33,591 nt of DNA from Gemmatimonadota bacterium (GTDB lineage Bacteria > Gemmatimonadota > Gemmatimonadetes > Gemmatimonadales > Gemmatimonadaceae). The position numbers and the translations under genes are program-made. The notes under the pieces are model-generated. The model ran no database searches. It had not been told where the DNA came from and worked only from the letters and a program-made list of their open reading frames with translations. The DNA lies in assembly GCA_947462095.1 (NCBI GenBank), contig CANHNQ010000024.1, forward strand, positions 1 to 33,591, written 5' to 3'. Shown here piece by piece: positions 16,753 to 24,586 of the stretch (positions within the stretch are counted from its first letter, which is position 1; every line of letters starts with the position of its first letter).

Positions 16753-17199
16753 TTACTTCACCACGATCATCTTTTTCACCAGCGGCACGCCATCCACTTC
16801 GAGGCGGTACAGATACACCCCCGAAGCGGCCTCCCGCCCGGTTGCTTGGACCTTGCCGTCCCAGTAGGCGACGTAGTCGCCGCACTGAACGGACACTTTT
16901 TCTAGCGGTTGACCTCCGGCCACCCCTCCGGCTCCGCCCTGCAACACCGGCGTCGCTACAACCTGCATGATCATGTTGTAGACTTTCAGACTGACGCGGT
17001 ACTGCCGACCAGGCTCGGTACAGTTGGGTGCATCACCCACACTGAACGGGATGCGAGTCTCAGGATTGAACGGATTCGGGAAGTTCTGTCCGAGCGTCGC
17101 TCCATTGCGGCGTTGCTTACTGTCCTGCGCGGCCGCGACCCGTGGCATGATTACGCTGAGAGCGAGCACCAGACCCAGTGCTCCCCACACACGTTTCAT
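16753..17199 (-). CDS. Secreted mini-protein made of a T9SS/FlgD-like C-terminal domain
   Basis: 148 residues. A signal peptide (MKRVWGALGLVLALSVIMPR, cleavage near AAAQ at 25) is followed at once by LGQNFPNPFNPETRIPFSV (36-54), the classic opening of the FlgD-like/Por-secretion sorting domain. The body and end (YWDGKVQATG, ASGVYLYRLEVDG, KKMIVVK) complete that fold. In Bacteroidota this domain sits at the C-terminus of large exported proteins and directs them through the type IX system; here almost nothing else is present. Two cysteines (about 60 and 106) could form a disulfide. GGAGAAG is a good Shine-Dalgarno and a strong promoter lies upstream, so it is its own transcription unit. Function is unknown. 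Confidence 0.85.
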   Translation of the reverse strand: MKRVWGALGLVLALSVIMPRVAAAQDSKQRRNGATLGQNFPNPFNPETRIPFSVGDAPNCTEPGRQYRVSLKVYNMIMQVVATPVLQGGAGGVAGGQPLEKVSVQCGDYVAYWDGKVQATGREAASGVYLYRLEVDGVPLVKKMIVVK

Positions 17200-17287
17200 G
17201 TTGCTTCTCCGACTGACGAATCAGGTTTGTGAGTCGAAGTCTCCAAGTGAAAGGTGGAAGTCGGGCCTGCCTGTCAGGCCTTTCTGG

Positions 17288-17316
17288 AAGGTAGGACGCG
17301 TAGCTGGGGCCGTCAA
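17288..17316 (-). promoter_or_regulatory. Sigma-70-type promoter for the mini-protein gene
   Basis: TTGACG (17311-17316) and TACCTT (17288-17293) are 17 bases apart on the minus strand, a near-consensus vegetative promoter. The expected start near 17281 gives an 80-base leader that contains a short GGCCTG/CAGGCC hairpin and ends in GGAGAAG before ATG 17199. Confidence 0.6.
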
Positions 17317-17369
17317 GCAACATTCCGGCGCCGCCCCCCGCATTTCCCCCGCCGTTCCCCGGCACGGCG

Positions 17370-18119
17370 TCACCACCGCCCCTGCTCCCATACCCCGAAC
17401 GCGCGCAGTTCACGGCTGTCGGGGAGGTGCTGGGTGACGAACTCCCGCAACAGGCGCTGGTGGGCGCGGCAGTCGGCGGGCTCGACCTCGGGGTGATCGC
17501 CCCGCAGCCACCCGGAAATCACCTCGCGGGCGGCGGCCGGCAGCCGGCGCCCCGTGGGCGCCATTTTGGCGCAGAGGGGACAGAGAACCCCACCGGCCGC
17601 ATGACTGAAGCGGGCATCCGTCTCCGGGGGAATCTCGGCGTGGCACTCGGTGCATCGGTCGAGACTCGGCATGAACCCGACCTCGCTGACCAGACGCCAA
17701 AAGATCCCTAAGGTGAGAGCCACGGTCTCGGCCTCGGCCGACTCGGCGATGGCGTCCAGTCCCGCGGCGACCCCCACGTAGACCCGCGGGGCGGCCTCGT
17801 CGTGGACCACCCGCATCACGCACTCCACGAGCGCGCTCGCGGCGGTGAACCGGCCCAGATCGGCGGCCAGCCCGGCCCGCGATCGGGTGACGTCGAACGC
17901 GTTCAGGGCGTGCAGGTCGCGGCCGGGCTTGACCTGAATCTGGGCCTGCCCTTCCGCGAACAGGTCCACCCCACTGCCGAAGCGCTTCTTCGACGAGCGA
18001 GCCCCGCGGGCGACCACCGAGAGCACGCCGGCCTCACGCGTCGCCAAGCGCAGGATGCGCGACGACTCGAGATACGGCACGGCGTGCAGCACGATCGCGT
18101 CGGTGGTGATTAGGGACAT
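17370..18119 (-). CDS. recO: DNA repair protein RecO
   Basis: 249 residues. RecO works with RecR and RecF to load RecA at gaps in single-stranded DNA. The N-terminal OB-fold part (TDAIVLHAVPYLESSRILRLATREAGVLSVVARGARS) is typical. The C-terminal half carries a four-cysteine zinc site: Cys156/Cys159 (CTECH) and Cys180/Cys183 (CPLCA). Some RecO proteins lack this, so it is worth noting. ATG 18119 has no Shine-Dalgarno; a TAATCT lies six bases upstream. It is not coupled to its neighbours: the gap upstream to the B12 operon is 58 bases, and a promoter for the next gene lies downstream. Confidence 0.93.
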   Translation of the reverse strand: MSLITTDAIVLHAVPYLESSRILRLATREAGVLSVVARGARSSKKRFGSGVDLFAEGQAQIQVKPGRDLHALNAFDVTRSRAGLAADLGRFTAASALVECVMRVVHDEAAPRVYVGVAAGLDAIAESAEAETVALTLGIFWRLVSEVGFMPSLDRCTECHAEIPPETDARFSHAAGGVLCPLCAKMAPTGRRLPAAAREVISGWLRGDHPEVEPADCRAHQRLLREFVTQHLPDSRELRAFGVWEQGRW

Positions 18120-18125
18120 GGGTGG

Positions 18126-18131
18126 AGATTA
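18126..18131 (-). promoter_or_regulatory. Possible -10 box for recO (TAATCT), leaderless start
   Basis: TAATCT ends six bases before the recO ATG, the same spacing as TATATT before pyrR. No -35 of quality is seen at 16-18 bases. It is weak on its own and listed because the arrangement recurs. Confidence 0.25.
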
Positions 18132-18177
18132 GCGACTGCCCCGCCGGGGTGCGTGGCTGCGGAGGCCCGCCCGGCCC

Positions 18178-19338
18178 TTACGGACGGATCGCGAGATCGA
18201 CGCCACCCTGATTGGCCGCGACGCGACGCACCTCGGTACCGGCCGGGCTGAACACGAGCAGCGTCGTGACCGAGCCGGTGCCGTTCTGGAGGCAGTGCAG
18301 CCGGCCAAGGGCGTCGGCCTGTCCGCTGCTGCAGGTGACGGCGGTGCCGGTGGCGCCCGCGAGTACCAACCAGTCGGCCGACGCCGAGGACACGAAGCTC
18401 AGGTCGGCGGGGCGTACCTTGATGATGCGGTCGGTGAACGACGCGAGATCTTGATACAGCGAGACGTACAGAAAGCCGTCGAGTCCGAGCTTCAGCCCGG
18501 CTCCGTAGCTGTTGGCCGGCATCCGCTTACTGAGGAGCACGCGCTTGGCGCGGAGATCGACCTTGGTGATCCCCCCCGTCGCGATCAGGGTGTACGGGAA
18601 CGACGCGAAGCTGGCATCGCCACCAGCGCTGATGTAGGCCACGTCGCCGTCGACCACCGCCGACGCGCCAGAACCGCGCAGCCCCGGGAGCAGGATCGTA
18701 TCGCGCACGGTTCCGGTGTTCGGCACACGGATGAGTCGCACATCGCCCTGCACCGCGTAGTTCACCTTGCAGTTGGCGTTGGCGTCGACGATCCACGTGG
18801 CGTTGTCGAACTGAAAGAGATCGGTGGGACACGTGCCAACGTTCGCGATCCGTGTGCTGGTCACCGTGCCCGCGCCGGCGAACGACACCAACGCGACGCT
18901 CGACGAGTCGCGCAGCGCCGCCCCGATGAGCGTCTGCCCGCCCGTACCGGTGAGCAGTCGGGCACGCGAGGGATTGCTTCGCGACGGCAACTGAATGCGA
19001 CGCGTGGTCGAGGTGCGTACGTCGGTGACGAACAGCAGATCGCCGGCGTCGCGGCTCGACACGGCGAGCACCGTGTCGCGCAGGAGCGTGAACCCATCGG
19101 CGTCGAACTGGGAGGTCGGTGCCAGCGTGAGCTTCGTGCTCGCACTGCCCGTGTCGCCGAGGAACGTGAGGCCCGGCTGGATGTAGCCGTCGAGCACGAT
19201 GATGCCGCGCGGCGGCTGGGGCGCACTGTTGTTGATGCCATCATCCCCGCACGCCGCGAGCGACGTGAGCAGCGCGGCAGCGGTCAAGGCAAGCGCGTGG
19301 CGGCGTGCGGTGGAGCGACAGCAGACCTGCGGAATCAT
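18178..19338 (-). CDS. Surface-type lipoprotein of the B12 operon, BtuG-like by position
   Basis: 386 residues from ATG 19338, which overlaps the receptor stop by 4 bases (ATGA). A signal peptide ends in a clean lipobox (TSLAAC, Cys30), followed by Gly-Asp-Asp; acidic residues just after the lipid Cys resemble the surface-export signal of Bacteroidota lipoproteins. The rest is repetitive beta-strand sequence (FTLLRDTVLAVSSRDAGDLL, GITKVDLRAKRVLLS, LGLDGFLYVSLYQ) that fits a seven-bladed propeller. In Bacteroides, BtuG is a surface propeller lipoprotein that binds cobalamin and hands it to BtuB. Operon position and form argue for the same role, but I cannot show sequence homology. Cys pairs in the middle and near the end may form disulfides. 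Confidence 0.75.
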   Translation of the reverse strand: MIPQVCCRSTARRHALALTAAALLTSLAACGDDGINNSAPQPPRGIIVLDGYIQPGLTFLGDTGSASTKLTLAPTSQFDADGFTLLRDTVLAVSSRDAGDLLFVTDVRTSTTRRIQLPSRSNPSRARLLTGTGGQTLIGAALRDSSSVALVSFAGAGTVTSTRIANVGTCPTDLFQFDNATWIVDANANCKVNYAVQGDVRLIRVPNTGTVRDTILLPGLRGSGASAVVDGDVAYISAGGDASFASFPYTLIATGGITKVDLRAKRVLLSKRMPANSYGAGLKLGLDGFLYVSLYQDLASFTDRIIKVRPADLSFVSSASADWLVLAGATGTAVTCSSGQADALGRLHCLQNGTGSVTTLLVFSPAGTEVRRVAANQGGVDLAIRP

Positions 19339-21473
19339 CGTGGGGAGTGTTGCAGGGTGAACGACATCGCCCAGGCGCGCCCGGGCGACGGGAATCCGCG
19401 GACCGACTGCCACGGCACATCGGTGGCGTTCTCGAGCGAGAACGCCACCACGGCGTCGAGGTGGGGCCACGGCCAATAGGGCAGCGCACGCATTTGCTGG
19501 GCGACGGTGATGTCGACCAGCGAGAGTGCGGCCAATTCGAAATCGGGGTTGCGCGGACCGGCGGTGTATGGCCGGGCGCCCATGCCACGCCACACGACGG
19601 TGGCCTGCCGGTCGCGCGCGGTCAGTTGCAGCTGTGCACCACCAGCCACGCGGGGAACGTACGGCGTGGGAATGCGGAGGCCGCCGGTGAGCAGCGCGGC
19701 GTCGTACGAGGTCACCCACGCGGAAACCGACGAACGCCCCAGCACGAGCTCGGCCCGCGACTCAACGCCGCGCAGCCGTTCCTCGCCCACATTGGCGGGA
19801 CTCCAGCCGAAGTTGCCGGGGAACCACACGATCGCGTCACGCGTGTTGCGCGCGACCACGGCTCCTTCGATGCTGACGCGCGCGCGCGAGGCGTCCGCAA
19901 CGATGCGCACGCCGCTGCTCACGTCGAGATCGACCCGCTCTGGTGACAGCGCCCGTACGAACAGGCGCTGCGGCGAGGAAAAATACAAATCGTAGAGCGT
20001 GGGAACGCGCACGGCCTGCGCCGCGCGACCGAACCCGACCACCTCGCCGTGCGGTCCAACGCGGGCGATGCGGCGCTCGGCACCGACGGACGCCGTTGGC
20101 AACAGGCCGCTGCCTTCGATGAGATCCGCGCGCGCGCCAAGGTCCACACGCCAGCGCGCATCGGCCGTGTCGCTCCACGCGCGCTGTGCGGCGGCAAAGC
20201 CACGACGGCGCTGCTGGGCGATGCCCCCGGTGGCCGTCAGCCGATCGGCACCGGCGCCGATGCGCCAGGCCACGTCGTGCACGGCACCGCGCCATTCGCC
20301 ATCGGATGCCCACGCCACCGCGCGTGAGTCGAGCGCCGGGCGCGCGGGATCGACATAGCGCAGCTGCATGCGCCGCGCACCGGCCACCAGCGTGGTGCCG
20401 CGCGCACCGGTCTGCGCGCGCACCAGCCACCGGCCGGTGTGCGCGCGATCGGCATCGTAGCTGCGCACGTTGGCAGGGCCCACCATGCCACGCTCGCTGC
20501 TGGAGCCCAGCACGGAGAGCTGCGCACGGCTGGCGATCACGCCGAGCGACACCGTGGCGCGCTGTTCATCGTTGTTCACGCGCGTCTCACGCTGCGGCGT
20601 GACGCCGGCATCGTTCACAAAGGCAAAGTCGTTGGACGCGTTGCGCCATGCGGCACTCGCGTGCCACACCGCTCCGGCCGCTGCGGTGTGCCACGCGCCT
20701 TCCACGCTGCGCTGCCCGAACGCCCCCGTGCGCACCGACGCCACACGCTGCGCGGCGGTGGTCAGGGCGAGGACCCCACCGGTGGCACCGGCCCCGCTGC
20801 CCACGGGATCGGCTCCGAGCGCGACGGTGGCCGACTGCAGTCCCGCCAACGGAATGTCGGAGACATCGGCGATACCGGTGGCAGGATCGTTGAGTGGCAT
20901 CCCGTCGAGCGTGATCGCGACCTGCTCACGACGGGCACCGCGCAGCGACAGCCCGGTCTCTCCGCGCGCCGAGCGCAGATTGGTGTAGGGCATGAGCGCC
21001 AGCACCGCATTGACCGTGGATGCACCTGCGGCTCTCGCATCGGCCGCCGACAGCGTGGCCGTTGTGCGCCCCGCGGTGCGCACGTCTCCGGCGATATCGG
21101 GTGAGCGGGCCGCGCTGACGCGCACCACCTCGAGCCGCTCCGCGCGCGTGGCATCGAGTGCCGGTAGCAACACCCTGAGTGTATCGCGCCCGGACCCGAC
21201 GCCGTGGGCCGCAGGCGATACGGCGATCCACCGGGATACGTACCCCGCACGGGAGACGCGTAGGCTGTCCGCGTGTTCCGTGCCGATGGCAACGCACGCG
21301 CCGGTCAGCCGACGTGAGTGCCCCGGCGACGACGCGGTGGCCGGCATCGTCAACTCGGCGCCGGCCAACGGCGCGCGCGTGCGCGCATCGGCGACGCATA
21401 GGGTGGCCGAGTCGGTGGCCGGACGTCGCGCCTGCGCGACCACGCTGGCCAACAGCAGTGCGAGAAGGGTCAC
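19335..21473 (-). CDS. TonB-dependent outer-membrane receptor, probable cobalamin receptor (BtuB-like)
   Basis: 712 residues from GTG 21473, which overlaps the btuD stop as GTGA like the other junctions of this operon. ATG 21566 (743 residues) would overlap btuD by 97 bases but give a more basic signal peptide. After the signal (LLALLLASVVAQA) comes a carboxypeptidase-regulatory-like beta domain, a plug (NAVLALMPYTNLRSARGETGLSLRGARREQVAITLDGMPLNDP) and a 22-strand-type barrel rich in Arg and aromatic residues, ending in AWAMSFTLQHSPR. TonB energy would drive uptake across the outer membrane. The B12 riboswitch and btuFCD upstream make corrinoid the likely ligand. No TonB-ExbBD genes are in the window. 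Confidence 0.85.
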   Translation of the reverse strand: MTLLALLLASVVAQARRPATDSATLCVADARTRAPLAGAELTMPATASSPGHSRRLTGACVAIGTEHADSLRVSRAGYVSRWIAVSPAAHGVGSGRDTLRVLLPALDATRAERLEVVRVSAARSPDIAGDVRTAGRTTATLSAADARAAGASTVNAVLALMPYTNLRSARGETGLSLRGARREQVAITLDGMPLNDPATGIADVSDIPLAGLQSATVALGADPVGSGAGATGGVLALTTAAQRVASVRTGAFGQRSVEGAWHTAAAGAVWHASAAWRNASNDFAFVNDAGVTPQRETRVNNDEQRATVSLGVIASRAQLSVLGSSSERGMVGPANVRSYDADRAHTGRWLVRAQTGARGTTLVAGARRMQLRYVDPARPALDSRAVAWASDGEWRGAVHDVAWRIGAGADRLTATGGIAQQRRRGFAAAQRAWSDTADARWRVDLGARADLIEGSGLLPTASVGAERRIARVGPHGEVVGFGRAAQAVRVPTLYDLYFSSPQRLFVRALSPERVDLDVSSGVRIVADASRARVSIEGAVVARNTRDAIVWFPGNFGWSPANVGEERLRGVESRAELVLGRSSVSAWVTSYDAALLTGGLRIPTPYVPRVAGGAQLQLTARDRQATVVWRGMGARPYTAGPRNPDFELAALSLVDITVAQQMRALPYWPWPHLDAVVAFSLENATDVPWQSVRGFPSPGRAWAMSFTLQHSPR

Positions 21474-22312
21474 GACGACGGACGCTCTCGCGGACGGCCG
21501 CTCCCACGGAGCGGCAGCAGCGCGGGGGCACCGACGGCGGGATCGCGCGTGACGACGAGTGGCCATTCGTACACGCGCTCGAGAATCTCACCGCGCATCA
21601 CGGTGTCCGCAGTGCCCGACGCCGCGACGGTTCCGCGATGCAGCAGCACGATATGCGCGGCGAACCGGGCCACGAGATTGAGCTGATGGCTGACGAGCAA
21701 CACCGTCTGTCCCTGCTGCGCGAGCCCGTCGAGCAGCTCGAACACGGCCATCTCATGCGCGATGTCGAGAAACGTGGTCGGCTCGTCGAGCACGAGCACG
21801 GGGGCCGCCTGCGCGAGGGCGCGCGCGATGCGCACCCGTTGCCACTCACCGCCGGAGAGCGTGTCCGTGCGACGGCCCATGGCCTCGACAATGCCCGCGC
21901 GCTCGACTGCGCTGGCGACCGCCGCATGATCCTCGGCGCTCATACCACCGAATGCACTGCGCCGCGCGTGCCGACCGAGGGCGACGAATTCCTCTACGCG
22001 CAGCGGCAGGATGGGCTCCTCGCGCTGCGGGACGATGGCCACGCGGCGGGCGAGATCGCGCGCGTGCCGTGCGGCCACATCCACTCCGCCCACCGTGACG
22101 CGGCCGGACGTCATGGGCACGCGGCGCAAGAGCGTGCGCACCAGCGTGCTCTTGCCGCTGCCGTTTGGCCCGACCACGGCGGTCATTCGACCAGGTTCTG
22201 CCACCACCGACACATGGTCGAGCGCCTGCGTTGTGCGGCCGGCGTAGCGAACACTGACGTTGTCAAACGCGAGCGTCGTCCCCTGCTTGAGGCCGTGCGG
22301 TGCGCCGTTCAT
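21470..22312 (-). CDS. btuD: ABC transporter ATPase for cobalamin uptake
   Basis: 280 residues. Powers import through BtuC. Walker A GPNGSGKS at 48-55, Q-loop Gln96, signature LSGGE at 152-156, and Walker B VLVLDEP at 172-178 are all intact. The FecE/BtuD subtype is seen in the ALGRHARRSAFGG segment. ATG 22312 overlaps the btuC stop by 4 bases (ATGA). Sequence alone cannot tell B12 from iron-siderophore or heme ATPases; the riboswitch decides it. Confidence 0.9.
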   Translation of the reverse strand: MNGAPHGLKQGTTLAFDNVSVRYAGRTTQALDHVSVVAEPGRMTAVVGPNGSGKSTLVRTLLRRVPMTSGRVTVGGVDVAARHARDLARRVAIVPQREEPILPLRVEEFVALGRHARRSAFGGMSAEDHAAVASAVERAGIVEAMGRRTDTLSGGEWQRVRIARALAQAAPVLVLDEPTTFLDIAHEMAVFELLDGLAQQGQTVLLVSHQLNLVARFAAHIVLLHRGTVAASGTADTVMRGEILERVYEWPLVVTRDPAVGAPALLPLRGSGRPRERPSS

Positions 22313-23328
22313 GCGGCCAACCGGCGCAGGCGCAGCAGAAAGAACGGGACGCCGACGAGCGCGGTCACGGCACCGAGCGGCAGGTCGGCAGGGGCACGCA
22401 GCGTGCGCGCCAGCAGGTCGGCGGCCACCATCAACACAGCACCGTAGAGTGCGGACAGGAGCAACATCGGCCGATGCTGACGCGCGCCGAGCGCGCGCGC
22501 GATGTTTGGCACCACCAATCCCACGAACCCGATCAATCCGGCGGCGGCAACCGTCGCCGCGGCCAGCCAGGACGCCACGAGAAACAGCTGACGTGACGCC
22601 CGATCGACGTCGACGCCGAGCGCCGCCGCGGGTTCATCGCCGAGCGAGAGCACGTCGAGATCGCGCGCACGCCACACCAGGATCCCGCCGAGGAGCAGCA
22701 CCGCACCGGCGCACCGCGCCACGGCTGGCCACGTGGCGTCGGCGGCGGATCCCATCATCCAGAAGAGCGCACCGCGCAGGCGTTCCGGGGGCGCGTCCGC
22801 GAGCGCCACGAGAATGGCCGCGTTGGCGAAGGCGCCGACGACGACGCCGGCCATGAGCAGCAGTTTCGTGTCGGCACTGCCACCGACGATGCGCGCGACG
22901 GCCGTGACAACCACCGTGGCGATGGCGGCTCCGGCGAATGCGCAGAGCGTGACGAGCACCGGCTGCACCACACCGACGGCCATCGCGGTCACGGCGCCGA
23001 CAGCCGCACCGCCCGAGACACCGAGCAGATACGGCTCGGCCAGCGGATTGCGCAGCGTGCCCTGCAAGGCGCCGCCACTACTGGCGAGGCCAGCGCCGAC
23101 CAGCGCCGCGAGCAGTACGCGCGGCGCCCGCAGGTCGCGCACGATGGCGACGGAGGACGGATCCCCGACACCACGGAGCGCATCGATGACGTCGCCGGTC
23201 GCGATCGGCACGGCACCGATGGACAGTCCCAGCACGACCACGAGGGCCAGCAGCAGTGCGCCGATGCCCCACGCGACCCACGGGGACGTCTCGGCGTGTG
23301 GTGCGCCGTCACGTGACAGAGGTGTCAC
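22309..23328 (-). CDS. btuC: ABC transporter permease for cobalamin uptake (FecCD/BtuC family)
   Basis: 339 residues from GTG 23328, which overlaps the btuF stop as GTGA; the frame is open further upstream inside btuF, but those 47 residues are not membrane-like and would be too long. About ten hydrophobic helices fit the BtuC fold. Family landmarks include LRAPRVLLAALVGAGLASSGGALQ, NPLAEPYLLGVSGGAA and AAAGLIGFVGLVVPNIAR, the last being the loop that contacts the ATPase. Two copies in the inner membrane would pair with two BtuD. Confidence 0.93.
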   Translation of the reverse strand: MTPLSRDGAPHAETSPWVAWGIGALLLALVVVLGLSIGAVPIATGDVIDALRGVGDPSSVAIVRDLRAPRVLLAALVGAGLASSGGALQGTLRNPLAEPYLLGVSGGAAVGAVTAMAVGVVQPVLVTLCAFAGAAIATVVVTAVARIVGGSADTKLLLMAGVVVGAFANAAILVALADAPPERLRGALFWMMGSAADATWPAVARCAGAVLLLGGILVWRARDLDVLSLGDEPAAALGVDVDRASRQLFLVASWLAAATVAAAGLIGFVGLVVPNIARALGARQHRPMLLLSALYGAVLMVAADLLARTLRAPADLPLGAVTALVGVPFFLLRLRRLAA

Positions 23329-24269
23329 GGCAGCGAGTCGCGCAGTTCGGGATGCAGCGCGCGGGCGAGATGCGCGGCGGCCATGCCAAGCACCACGGAG
23401 GGTCGCCCCGTGAGGGCGGGATCCTGCACGAGGAATCGTTGCTCCCGCACCGCACGGACGGCCTGCCACGCCGGCGCCGCGGACAGTGCCGCCCCACGCG
23501 ACGCCCCGGTGACCACGACATCCGGATCCCGCTTCGCAATTTCTTCGATGGAGACCGGCGGCGACGGTGCCTCGAGGTCGTGAAACACGTTGTCGGCGCC
23601 GGCAATCGTGAGCAGCTCATCGAGGTAGCTGCCGCCGCCGATCACGAGCAGCGGAGATTCCCAGGCCGGCCACACCACGCGCGGTCTCGGACGTGATGCC
23701 GTGAGCGCGCGAACGCGATCGAGTGTGGACTGCACGGAATCGCTGACGAGACGGGCCCGGGGCGCGGCACCGAGCGCGCGCCCCAGCACGGTGAGCATCC
23801 GGTGGAACTGTGCGATGTGGTCGACGCGCAGCGCGATCGTGCGGATACCGACACGGTGCAGGGCATCCGCCGCCGCGCGATTTTCGGCGGTGGCGTACAG
23901 CACGACCAAGGTGGGACGGGCCGCCAACACGGCTTCGATGTTCGGGCGGATGCCATCGCCGAGGGACGGCACGCGGCGCACCGCGGCGGGGAATTCATCC
24001 CAGCGGGAGCGCCCTACGAGCAGCGAATCGGCACCGATCGTGAAGATCGCTTCGGTGGCGGCGGGATTGAGCGACACCACGCGCATGGCAAAGCGCGCAT
24101 CAGTGGGGAGCGGCGCACCGAAATCGTCACTGTCGGCCGCGGCAGCGACAGCGACGGCGTTGCGTGTGCCGTCCGCGCCGGTATCCGCACGCGAGCAGGC
24201 CGCAGCGCCGATGAACGGCACGAGGGCAACCAGCGCACGGCGCACCAATCGTGGGTGAGGAGACAACAC
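23325..24269 (-). CDS. btuF: Cobalamin-binding periplasmic protein, likely lipoprotein
   Basis: 314 residues from GTG 24269, which has GAGAGGA five bases upstream. The N-terminus ends in a probable lipobox (GAAAC, Cys25), so it is tethered rather than free. The class III substrate-binding fold is clear: RVVSLNPAATEAIFTIGADSLLVGRS, SLGDGIRPNIEAVLAARPTLVV, and IGGGSYLDELLTIAGADNVFHDL, matching BtuF-type proteins that bind corrinoid between two lobes. It is first in the operon, directly after the riboswitch and a hairpin that covers its ribosome site, so it should be made when B12 is low. Confidence 0.9.
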   Translation of the reverse strand: MLSPHPRLVRRALVALVPFIGAAACSRADTGADGTRNAVAVAAAADSDDFGAPLPTDARFAMRVVSLNPAATEAIFTIGADSLLVGRSRWDEFPAAVRRVPSLGDGIRPNIEAVLAARPTLVVLYATAENRAAADALHRVGIRTIALRVDHIAQFHRMLTVLGRALGAAPRARLVSDSVQSTLDRVRALTASRPRPRVVWPAWESPLLVIGGGSYLDELLTIAGADNVFHDLEAPSPPVSIEEIAKRDPDVVVTGASRGAALSAAPAWQAVRAVREQRFLVQDPALTGRPSVVLGMAAAHLARALHPELRDSLP

Positions 24270-24270
24270 A

Positions 24271-24296
24271 GGCGTCCTCTCTCACAAGGAGACGCC
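24271..24296 (-). promoter_or_regulatory. Shine-Dalgarno-sequestering hairpin of the btu operon
   Basis: On the minus strand GGCGTC (24296-24291) pairs with GACGCC (24276-24271), and TC next to it pairs with GA after one bulged G. The 3' arm contains most of GAGAGGA (24281-24275), the Shine-Dalgarno for btuF GTG 24269. Opening or closing this stem would turn translation on or off, a usual output for B12 riboswitches. No U-run follows, which speaks against a terminator. Confidence 0.6.
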
Positions 24297-24375
24297 CGAG
24301 CACGCGTGCACGTCGAATGGCCAGCAACGACGACACGTGGCGCGAGCCCCCCCTCGAGGGTCTTCGTCCGAGAAT

Positions 24376-24543
24376 GAGCGCGGGTCGTCTCCTGGCTTCG
24401 GGTTGCGACACTCGCCTTCCCGACCCGAAGGTCAGTGGCATCGTGAGTGTCGCTGCTGCATTGCGCGTGCGTACGCGCGTTGCAGATCCCGTTACAGTGG
24501 CGGGGCCGCACCGGCATTGAACCGGTTTCCGTGTCCTGCGCTC
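24376..24543 (-). promoter_or_regulatory. Cobalamin (B12) riboswitch aptamer
   Basis: On the minus strand the conserved parts appear in order: GAAACCGGTTCAATGCCGG, then the CGGCCCCGCCACTGTAAC core, a variable hairpin region, GGGAAGGCGAGTGTCGC, and the B12 box CCCGAAGCCAGGAGACGACC. The outer stem P1 is visible as GAGCGC (24543-24538) with GCGCTC (24381-24376), which defines the limits given. It lies 107 bases before btuF and follows the previous gene by 43 bases. Binding adenosylcobalamin or methylcobalamin should lower expression of the downstream uptake operon. Confidence 0.96.
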
Positions 24544-24586
24544 TGAAATCAGTTGTCCGCCGCGCCGAATGCGCGACACGTGCAAG

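Noticed and set aside
19335-24269. Siderophore or heme uptake operon
   Set aside because: The protein families alone would allow it, but the cobalamin aptamer is complete and directly upstream.
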